A stretch of 64,000 nt of DNA from Bacillota bacterium (GTDB lineage: Bacteria; Bacillota; Clostridia; Acetivibrionales; DSM-1351): assembly GCA_023439045.1 (NCBI GenBank), contig JAEXOY010000034.1:1-64000 (forward strand), given 5' to 3'. Below, one piece after another: positions 54,466 through 62,027 of this stretch. A program made the position numbers and the translations under genes. Under the pieces are notes generated by a model. That model saw only the letters and a list, made by a program, of their open reading frames with translations, had not been told where the DNA came from and ran no database searches. Each line of letters opens with the position of its first letter. Position 1 is the first letter of the stretch.

Positions 54466-54804
54466 ATGAAGAAGTTAGAAATAATTATTAGGCCTGACAA
54501 ACTTGAAGTCTTGAAAAAGCTTTTGGATCAATGCGGATGTGGTGGTATGACAGTAACCGCGGTAATGGGTTGTGGAATGCAGAAGGGCAATATTACTGAA
54601 TTAAAAGGGCTTAAGCTCAATATCAATCTCATTCCAAAGATACAGGTGAACGCTGTAATTGATGATAATTCACTAGAAAACTTACTAGTAGAGATCAGAA
54701 ATAATATTGCTACTGGCCAGGTTGGGGACGGAAAGGTATTTGTATATGATGTAGAAGATGCAATGAGAATTAGGACGGGCGAGAGGGGAGTAAGAGCCAT
54801 ATAG
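54466..54804 (+). CDS. P-II family nitrogen regulator, variant T-loop
   Basis: A 112-residue P-II protein with the N-terminal KKLEIIIRPDKL, the T-loop stem GCGMQKG, and the C-terminal signature GDGKVFVYDVEDAMRIRTGERG. The T-loop (residues 41-58) reads NITELKGLKLN and lacks the tyrosine that is uridylylated in classical GlnB/GlnK. AAAGGAGG sets the start. It lies 57 bases before potA in the same direction, so it may gate polyamine uptake or catabolism according to 2-oxoglutarate and ATP/ADP levels. P-II genes are normally tied to amtB; a polyamine setting is unusual. Confidence 0.88.
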   Translation: MKKLEIIIRPDKLEVLKKLLDQCGCGGMTVTAVMGCGMQKGNITELKGLKLNINLIPKIQVNAVIDDNSLENLLVEIRNNIATGQVGDGKVFVYDVEDAMRIRTGERGVRAI

Positions 54805-54861
54805 CTTAAATAAAACTATTTGCTGATCTTATTGCAAATTTCAGGAGAAAGGAGATGCAAT

Positions 54862-55989
54862 ATGTGTACAATGGTTGAAATTCAGGGTGTAAACAAGCAT
54901 TACGGGGATAATCATGTTGTAAAAGATCTAAGTCTTTCAATCCAGGAAGGAGAATTCCTTACCCTGCTAGGTCCCTCTGGATGTGGTAAAACAACTACCC
55001 TCAGAATGATTGCTGGGTTTGAGAGGCCTACAAATGGAAGTATCCTTGTTGAAGGTTATAACGTAGAGGAAAAGGAACCCTTTGAAAGAGATGTAAATAC
55101 AGTATTTCAGAGCTATGCCTTGTTTCCCCATAAAAATATATATGACAATATAGGCTTTGGACTAAAAATGAAAAAGGTAAAAAAGCAGGAGATTAAAAAG
55201 AGAGTTTCTGAGATGCTCAAGCTTGTTCAACTTGAGGGATTTGAAAAAAGAATGCCAAGCCAACTCTCGGGTGGGCAAAAGCAGAGGGTGGCAATAGCTC
55301 GTGCGCTCATAAATAAGCCAAAGGTGTTACTCTTAGATGAGCCCTTAGGAGCATTAGACTTAAAGCTACGAAAGCAGATGCAGGTAGAACTGAAAAGGCT
55401 TCAAAAAAAGCTGGGAATAACCTTTGTGTATGTGACTCATGACCAAGAGGAAGCTCTGACAATGAGCGATAGGATTGCCGTGATGAATGCCGGTGTTATA
55501 GAACAGCTTGGAACGCCTGATGAGATATATGAGAGGCCAGTCTCAAAATTTGTAGCAAACTTCATAGGAGAATCAAATATCCTAGAAGCGGTAATTACAG
55601 AAAACCAACAGAGGGAAGTGTGCGCACAAACTGAAACAGGAACAGTGACAGCCTACTGCAAGGAGGATAACCAATACATATTTAAAAAAGGTGATATGGT
55701 TTATATATCGGTAAGACCTGAAAAAATGAAATTTTCGCCTAATGAGGTTGAAGGCTTTACTATATCAGGCGTAGTGAAGGAGTATATTTACATTGGCTTG
55801 GTTGTCAAGAGCATAGTAGTATTGCCAAATGGTCAGGAGATAAAAATCAGCAGGCTTTCTGGGGACTACCTTCCCCAAATTGCTTCGGTTGCTTATATAT
55901 ATTGGGATACCAAGGATGCTGTAATTATGAAAAGTGATGCTCAACCTATTTATTCATTTATCGACAATGTTTATCTAGGAGGTGATTAA
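54862..55989 (+). CDS. potA: Spermidine/putrescine ABC transporter ATPase PotA
   Basis: A 375-residue ATPase with Walker A GPSGCGKTTT (about 37-46), signature LSGGQKQRVAIARAL, Walker B VLLLDEPLGALD and a C-terminal TOBE domain. It drives import with PotB and PotC. ATG 54862 follows AAAGGAG by eight bases. Confidence 0.93.
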   Translation: MCTMVEIQGVNKHYGDNHVVKDLSLSIQEGEFLTLLGPSGCGKTTTLRMIAGFERPTNGSILVEGYNVEEKEPFERDVNTVFQSYALFPHKNIYDNIGFGLKMKKVKKQEIKKRVSEMLKLVQLEGFEKRMPSQLSGGQKQRVAIARALINKPKVLLLDEPLGALDLKLRKQMQVELKRLQKKLGITFVYVTHDQEEALTMSDRIAVMNAGVIEQLGTPDEIYERPVSKFVANFIGESNILEAVITENQQREVCAQTETGTVTAYCKEDNQYIFKKGDMVYISVRPEKMKFSPNEVEGFTISGVVKEYIYIGLVVKSIVVLPNGQEIKISRLSGDYLPQIASVAYIYWDTKDAVIMKSDAQPIYSFIDNVYLGGD

Positions 55990-55990
55990 T

Positions 55991-56896
55991 ATGAGTAATA
56001 CATCAGTATCTATTGCGACTTCTGGTAATTCATATGGCAGAGCTGGACGAAGATTTCTTCCCAAGATTATAACTCTATCTCCCGTAAGTTTTTGGATGAT
56101 TCTTTTAATTGCAATTCCACTTGTATATGTTCTTATATTGAGCTTTTTTAAGAGAAGCCCCAATGGTGGAGTTATACCTGGGTTTACTCTCGAAAACTAT
56201 GCAAGACTCATTAGTACAGAATATCTCAAGATATATTGGACCTCAATTGTTGTTGCATTAATTACTACTATAATATGCATCCTTTTAGCGTATCCCTTTG
56301 CATATCACATGGCTAATGGTTCTAAAAGAAAACAGACTGTAATGATGCTGCTTGTTATTATACCGTTCTGGACAAATTCCCTTATCAGGCTATATGGCTG
56401 GAAAACACTATTGGGTGCTGAAGGCCCAATAAATAAGCTGTTAATGGCGACTGGCCTTATAAATACGCCTCTTGAAATGCTTTTTACCGAAGGAGCTGTT
56501 GTCCTTGGCATGGTGTACACCCTAATCCCATTTATGATTCTGCCGTTATACACCTCTATTGAGAAGCTTGATAAAACATTACTTGAAGCGGCTGGTGACC
56601 TTGGAGCAAAAAGGTACAATACATTTTTTCATATAACCTTGCAGCTCACCGCACCGGGAATTTTTGCAGGTTCAGTAATGGTGTTTATTCCTTCCTTGGG
56701 GTATTTCTTCGTTTCTGATTTAATGGGTGGTGGAAACACCATGATGATAGGAAACTTGATAAAGAATCAGTTTTATACATCACAAAATTGGCCATTAGGA
56801 GCTGCTTTATCTATTGTTCTTATATTAATAACACTGCTAATAGTCAAAATATATACATCACTTGGTGGAAGTATGGACAGTTTGGGGGTGGGTTAA
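55991..56896 (+). CDS. potB: Polyamine ABC transporter permease PotB
   Basis: A 301-residue permease with six membrane segments and the EAA loop LLEAAGDLGAKRYNTFFHITL. ATG 55991 is chosen, eight bases after GGAGG; the GTG at 55982 overlaps that site. The stop overlaps potC by one base. Confidence 0.92.
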   Translation: MSNTSVSIATSGNSYGRAGRRFLPKIITLSPVSFWMILLIAIPLVYVLILSFFKRSPNGGVIPGFTLENYARLISTEYLKIYWTSIVVALITTIICILLAYPFAYHMANGSKRKQTVMMLLVIIPFWTNSLIRLYGWKTLLGAEGPINKLLMATGLINTPLEMLFTEGAVVLGMVYTLIPFMILPLYTSIEKLDKTLLEAAGDLGAKRYNTFFHITLQLTAPGIFAGSVMVFIPSLGYFFVSDLMGGGNTMMIGNLIKNQFYTSQNWPLGAALSIVLILITLLIVKIYTSLGGSMDSLGVG

Positions 56897-57723
56897 TGAA
56901 AAGCATAAAAAATAAGCTAATAAAGATATCGGGGAGACTATTTACCGCAATAATGCTTGGTTTTCTATACATTCCGATAATGATTTTGGTGCTATTTTCT
57001 TTCAATACCTCTAAAAGAAATATCGTATTTCAGGGCTTTACTCTAGAGTGGTATCATAAGATGCTTGAAAATACAAGGCTGATAGAAGCATTGCAGAACA
57101 CCTTAATTGTTGCATTGGTTAGTACTGCATTTGCTGTGACAATAGGAACGATAGGTGCATATGGTCTCCATAAATATAGCTTTAGGGGAAAACAGGCCAT
57201 TCAAGCCTTAATGTACATACCAGTAGTAATCCCTGAAATTATACTTGGTATTGCGTTGCTGTCTATTTTTTCAATAGTAAACCTTCCGCTGGGACTGCTC
57301 ACAATGATTATTGCTCATACTACCTTCTGCATACCCTTTGTAGTTTTTACTGTGAGGGCAAGGTTGAATGGATTTGACAACTCAATTGAAGAGGCAGCAA
57401 TGGATTTAGGAGCAAATAGAATTATTACCTTCTTTGAGATTGTGCTGCCGTCCATTATGCCCGGTGTAGTATCCGGGGCTCTGCTCTCTCTTACACTCTC
57501 AATGGATGATGTTATAATCAGCTTCTTTACAACTGGACCTGACAGCACTACCTTACCAATGCAAGTGTTCTCAATGGTTCGCTCGGGGATATCACCGGAT
57601 GTTAATGCAATGTTCACTTTGATTCTAGCGGTCACTGTTACCGTTGTAATACTAACCCAGAGCGATATTCTGACCCATATTATAGGCTTCTTGAGACGAA
57701 GAACCAAGGGAGCTCGTCAATAA
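56896..57723 (+). CDS. potC: Polyamine ABC transporter permease PotC
   Basis: A 275-residue permease with six segments and the EAA loop IEEAAMDLGANRIITFFEIVL. The ATG overlaps the potB stop (TAATG). The start seen here restores the usual length; a frame extension back to 56788 lies inside potB. Confidence 0.92.
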   Translation: MKSIKNKLIKISGRLFTAIMLGFLYIPIMILVLFSFNTSKRNIVFQGFTLEWYHKMLENTRLIEALQNTLIVALVSTAFAVTIGTIGAYGLHKYSFRGKQAIQALMYIPVVIPEIILGIALLSIFSIVNLPLGLLTMIIAHTTFCIPFVVFTVRARLNGFDNSIEEAAMDLGANRIITFFEIVLPSIMPGVVSGALLSLTLSMDDVIISFFTTGPDSTTLPMQVFSMVRSGISPDVNAMFTLILAVTVTVVILTQSDILTHIIGFLRRRTKGARQ

Positions 57724-57726
57724 GTG

Positions 57727-57811
57727 CTAGCAAGATACAAGGACTAGCAAGATACAAGGACTAGCAAAATACAAGGGCTAGCAAAATACAAGGGCTAGCA
57801 AAATACAAGAG
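57727..57811 (+). repeat. Five 17-bp tandem repeats between potC and potD
   Basis: Units CTAGCAAGATACAAGGA and CTAGCAAAATACAAGGG alternate slightly over 57727-57811, starting three bases after the potC stop. The unit is not a multiple of three and lies outside coding sequence. Confidence 0.92.
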
Positions 57812-57885
57812 CAAATTGCCATAAAAACATTAATAAGAACTTATTAGAATTTAATTAAAAATTTATTTACAAGGAGATGGATAAT

Positions 57886-58953
57886 ATGAAAAGGATAATT
57901 AGTTTTGTAGTAGTGCTAGCAATGATAATTGCTGTAATGACTGGGTGTGGAAGCAGCAGCGGAAGCGATAACAGTGGAAAGAAAGCAGGCGGGGAGATCA
58001 ACTTCTTTAACTGGACAGAATATATGCCACAGTCTGTTATTGATGCTTTTGAAGAGGAATATGGCATCAAGGTTAATTATACAACCTTCTCATCCAATGA
58101 GGAAATGCTTGCAAAGATTAAGTCGGGCGAAAAGGGTATGTACGACCTTACTATTGCTAGTGACTACATGGTGAACACTATGATTAAGGAAGACCTGCTT
58201 GAAAAATTGGATAAGGATAAGATTAAAAATATATCAAATCTAAATCCTGCTTACATGAATATGGAATTTGACCAAGACAATCAATACTCCGTTCCCTATA
58301 TGCTTTCTAATGCAATTCTTTGTTACAACAAGTCAAAGCTACCCGAAGGAATAACCAGCTTTTCAGACTTATATGACCCAAAATACAATAATTCTGTAGT
58401 ATGTCTAGATGATATGAGAATGGTTATTGGAATTACTGCTATTTCATTGGGCTATTCGGTAAATGAAACTGACCCCCAAAAGCTTTCGAAGATAAAGGAG
58501 AAACTGTTTGAACTAAAGCCAAACATTAAGGTTTTTGATAGCGATACCCCAAAGTCCAGTATGATAGCAGGGGAAACCTCTATCGGCTACATGTGGTGTG
58601 CAGAGGTAGCGCTTGCGATGCAGGAAAACCCTGACATCGTACCTGTTTACCCCAAGGAAGGATTATGCCTCATGGTTGACAACTTTGTAATACCGACAGG
58701 TGCAAAAAACAAAGAGAATGCGGAGCTTTTCATTGACTTTATACTAAGACCAGATATTAGCAAGCTTGTTTCAGACGAGTTTCCGTATGTAAATCCAAAT
58801 AAAGCTGCTTTTGATCTGCTACCGGACTCCTTTAAAAACAACCCTGCTTCCAATCCACCCGAGGAGGAAATGAAAAAGGGACAGTTGCTTCATAACCTAG
58901 GAGATAAGGCAAAATTATATGATGACTTATGGACTGAATTCAAGAACAAATAA
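57886..58953 (+). CDS. potD: Polyamine-binding lipoprotein PotD
   Basis: A 355-residue extracellular binding protein. The signal peptide ends in the lipobox VMTGC with Cys21, then a Ser/Gly linker. The mature part begins INFFNWTEYMPQSVIDAFE, typical of PotD/PotF. ATG 57886 follows AAGGAG by ten bases; ATG 57877 is too close to the site. It lies 162 bases after potC because of the repeat array. Confidence 0.93.
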   Translation: MKRIISFVVVLAMIIAVMTGCGSSSGSDNSGKKAGGEINFFNWTEYMPQSVIDAFEEEYGIKVNYTTFSSNEEMLAKIKSGEKGMYDLTIASDYMVNTMIKEDLLEKLDKDKIKNISNLNPAYMNMEFDQDNQYSVPYMLSNAILCYNKSKLPEGITSFSDLYDPKYNNSVVCLDDMRMVIGITAISLGYSVNETDPQKLSKIKEKLFELKPNIKVFDSDTPKSSMIAGETSIGYMWCAEVALAMQENPDIVPVYPKEGLCLMVDNFVIPTGAKNKENAELFIDFILRPDISKLVSDEFPYVNPNKAAFDLLPDSFKNNPASNPPEEEMKKGQLLHNLGDKAKLYDDLWTEFKNK

Positions 58954-59040
58954 ATAATAACCCCAAAAAGGGTAAAAGAGAGTTGGAAGTTTAGCGGTAT
59001 ACAACTATCAAATTCAAAAATTAATTATTTGGAGGGAACT

Positions 59041-60519
59041 ATGGGAAATGAGATATTAAAAATGTACATAGACGGAGAATGGACATATTCATTATCAGGA
59101 GAATCAAGAGATATTATCAACCCTGCTAACGGAGAAATTATTGCAGTTGTAACAGAGGGAAATGAACTGGACGTAAAAAAGGCGGTGTGTGCTGCCAAGA
59201 GGGCATTTTACGTAGATGGTTGGCAGGATACACGCCCAACCGAGAGAGCAAACCTGCTTTTAGCTGTGGCTGCTGAAATAGAAAATGTAAAGGACGAGTT
59301 GGTAGAAATTGAACTAAGGGACAATGGAAAACCAAAAAGAGAGGTAATTTATGATGTATGTGATACCATTGAGTGCTTTAAGTATTATGCGGGTATTGCA
59401 TCAAAGCCGCACGGACAGACCTATGATGTCCCGGACAAAAATATGCAGGCACTTGTTGTGAGAGAACCTATAGGCGTATGTGGGCAAATAGTACCATGGA
59501 ATTATCCTTTGCTGATGGCAGCCTGGAAAATGGCTCCTGCACTTGCAGCTGGAAACACAGTTATTTTTAAACCGTCTGAAATAACACCACTATCGGCAAT
59601 TAGACTGTTTGAGATATTTGATAAAGTTGGCTTTCCAAAGGGGGTAGTTAACCTTGTAATGGGCGCAGGTGCGACGGTAGGAAACGAGATTGCAGCTAAT
59701 ATGGATGTTGACAAGGTAGCTTTTACCGGAGGAACTACAACGGGTCGTAGTATCATGAGGGCTGCTGCTGGCAATCTAAAAAATATATCGCTTGAGCTTG
59801 GTGGGAAATCTCCCAACATAGTTTTTGCAGATGCAGACTTTGAAACTGCGGTGGACTATACTCTTTTTGGGATTTTCTGCAATCAAGGACAGGTGTGCTC
59901 TGCAGGCTCTCGACTTATTATAGAAGAAACCATTTATGAGAAATTCATAGCACGCTTGGTTGAGAGAGCAAAAAGCATAGTTGTAGGACCGGGGTGTGAT
60001 GAACACTCTGAGATGGGACCACTTATAAGTAAGGCTCATATGGAAAAGGTTATTAAATATATCGAAACAGGCATAAAAGAAGGTGCAACAATACTGTGTG
60101 GTGGAAAGCGCATATTAGAAGGCGGTTTAGAAAAGGGATACTTTGTAGAACCAACTATTTTCACAGATGTCACCCCTGATATGACAATTGTCCGTGAAGA
60201 AATATTTGGCCCTGTTTTGGTGGTTCAGCGCTTTTCAACAGAACAGCAGGCAATAGAAATTGCAAATGACACAGTATATGGCTTAGCAGGAGGAGTGTTC
60301 ACAACAGATGGTGCAAAGGCTATGAGGGTGATCAAAAAGCTAAGAGCAGGAATTACGTGGATTAACAGCTACAATCCAACCTTCAACGAAGCTCCATGGG
60401 GTGGCTATAAGCAGAGTGGGATAGGAAGAGAGCTGGGCACCTTCGGGTTTGAGGAATACACAGAGGTAAAACAAATTAACATCAATCTTGAACCGTCACC
60501 AATAGGCTGGTTTAGGTAG
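59041..60519 (+). CDS. Aminobutyraldehyde/betaine-aldehyde-type dehydrogenase
   Basis: A 492-residue NAD-dependent aldehyde dehydrogenase. Catalytic Glu lies in LELGGKSPNIVF and catalytic Cys in CNQGQVCSAGSRL. The end has NEAPWGGYKQSGIGRELG. Between potD and an aminotransferase its natural substrate is 4-aminobutanal, giving 4-aminobutyrate. Start ATG 59041 follows GGAGGG. Confidence 0.87.
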   Translation: MGNEILKMYIDGEWTYSLSGESRDIINPANGEIIAVVTEGNELDVKKAVCAAKRAFYVDGWQDTRPTERANLLLAVAAEIENVKDELVEIELRDNGKPKREVIYDVCDTIECFKYYAGIASKPHGQTYDVPDKNMQALVVREPIGVCGQIVPWNYPLLMAAWKMAPALAAGNTVIFKPSEITPLSAIRLFEIFDKVGFPKGVVNLVMGAGATVGNEIAANMDVDKVAFTGGTTTGRSIMRAAAGNLKNISLELGGKSPNIVFADADFETAVDYTLFGIFCNQGQVCSAGSRLIIEETIYEKFIARLVERAKSIVVGPGCDEHSEMGPLISKAHMEKVIKYIETGIKEGATILCGGKRILEGGLEKGYFVEPTIFTDVTPDMTIVREEIFGPVLVVQRFSTEQQAIEIANDTVYGLAGGVFTTDGAKAMRVIKKLRAGITWINSYNPTFNEAPWGGYKQSGIGRELGTFGFEEYTEVKQININLEPSPIGWFR

Positions 60520-60533
60520 AAGAGGGAGATAAC

Positions 60534-61886
60534 ATGGATATTAATAATGCAAAATTGGAACTAAAGAAAGTACTAGGCTACATTACGTCTGACGAGCTTA
60601 GCCCATCAGACAGAAAGCAAATTGAAACAGATTCTATCGAAAACTACAACACCTTTGTCAACCCAGGTTGGCTTAAATACAGGAAATCTGTATCTACAAA
60701 TGCGGCTTTTATTGAATGGATGGACGAGGGAGATTACTTTTATGATGTAAATGGGGAAGAATTTATAGACTGCCTTGGAGGGTTTGGAATATATATGCTT
60801 GGTCACAGACACCCGGAGATTCTAAAGGTTGTCACAAAGCAGCTCAACAGGCAGGCTCTACATAGTCAGGAGCTTGTAGACCCTCTGAGAGGCTATCTTG
60901 CAAAAGTACTTGCTGACATTACTCCAGGCGATTTGCAGTACTGCTTCTTTACTAATGGGGGGGCAGAAGCTGTCGAAATGGCTATCAAGCTTGCAAGAAT
61001 TGCTTCGGGCGGAAGATGGTATATATCTGCAATAAATGGATTTCACGGTAAGTCCATGGGTGCAGTTTCGATAGGTGGAAAAAGCACATACAGAACTCCC
61101 TATCTTCCTATGGTTCAGCAGGTTCAACATGTGGAATATGGTAATGCCGCAGATATTAGAAAGGCAATAAAAAACCTTCAGCATGTGGGGGAAAAGGTTG
61201 CAGCAGTTGTTTTAGAACCAATTCAAGGTGAGGCAGGCATAGTTATTCCACCAGAGGGATATCTGAAGGAAGTGCGTCAAATTTGTGATGAATATGGAGT
61301 ATTCTTGATATTTGATGAGATTCAGACTGGAATGGGAAGAACGGGCGCTATGTTTAGGTGTGAGGCGGAAGATGTAGTACCTGATATAATGACATACGGA
61401 AAAGCCTTTGGAGGAGGTGTAATGCCCATCACAGGAATCATTGCAAGGCCGCACCTATGGGTAACTGAGCTGCAGGAAAATCCCTGGCTGCTTGGCTCTC
61501 CAACCTTTGGGGGTAATCCACTGGCTTGTTCAGCAGCACTTGCGACAATTAATTACATGCTTGAAAATGATATTCCGAAGGTGGCATATGAGAAGGGTGA
61601 TTACCTGCTGAAAGCTCTGAATACTCTTAGGGTTAAGTACCCATTGATAATTCAAGAAGTCAGAGGAATAGGACTTATGATTGGAGTTGAATTTTTCAAG
61701 TCAGAAATGGGGTATAGTGTTGCAAAGGGAATGTTCAAGAGAAGGGTAATGACAGCAGGAACCCTAATTAACTCTAAGACTATACGTTTTGAACCAGGTG
61801 CAACCATTACATATGACTCTCTGCAAAAGGTGGTAGAAAGGCTGGAACAAGCACTAGCCGAAACACAAAAGGAGTTTTTTGGATAG
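60534..61886 (+). CDS. patA: Putrescine aminotransferase
   Basis: A 450-residue class III PLP aminotransferase of the YgjG/PatA type. The PLP lysine is in DIMTYGKAFGGGVMP, with IFDEIQTGMGRTG before it and FTNGGAEAVEMAIKLAR earlier. It would move an amino group from putrescine to 2-oxoglutarate, giving 4-aminobutanal for the neighbouring dehydrogenase. It follows that gene by 14 bases with GAGGGAG in between. Confidence 0.86.
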   Translation: MDINNAKLELKKVLGYITSDELSPSDRKQIETDSIENYNTFVNPGWLKYRKSVSTNAAFIEWMDEGDYFYDVNGEEFIDCLGGFGIYMLGHRHPEILKVVTKQLNRQALHSQELVDPLRGYLAKVLADITPGDLQYCFFTNGGAEAVEMAIKLARIASGGRWYISAINGFHGKSMGAVSIGGKSTYRTPYLPMVQQVQHVEYGNAADIRKAIKNLQHVGEKVAAVVLEPIQGEAGIVIPPEGYLKEVRQICDEYGVFLIFDEIQTGMGRTGAMFRCEAEDVVPDIMTYGKAFGGGVMPITGIIARPHLWVTELQENPWLLGSPTFGGNPLACSAALATINYMLENDIPKVAYEKGDYLLKALNTLRVKYPLIIQEVRGIGLMIGVEFFKSEMGYSVAKGMFKRRVMTAGTLINSKTIRFEPGATITYDSLQKVVERLEQALAETQKEFFG

Positions 61887-61896
61887 GACACTTCTT

Positions 61897-61990
61897 AAAT
61901 AATTCAGAAGAAAGATGTTCATTGGCGAGCAATTTGCTGAATTATTTCAACAATAAGGGATGGGTATGTACCGTCCCTTATTTCTTTAAT
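61897..61990 (+). terminator. Terminator region after the polyamine operon
   Basis: AATAAGGGA 61952-61960 pairs with TCCCTTATT 61974-61982, with inner GGT/ACC, followed by TCTTTAATT. A separate perfect dyad, AAATAATTCA 61897-61906 with TGAATTATTT 61938-61947, precedes it. Confidence 0.82.
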
Positions 61991-62027
61991 TAAAGAAATT
62001 GTGATTAATATATTTGGCACTAATTTG

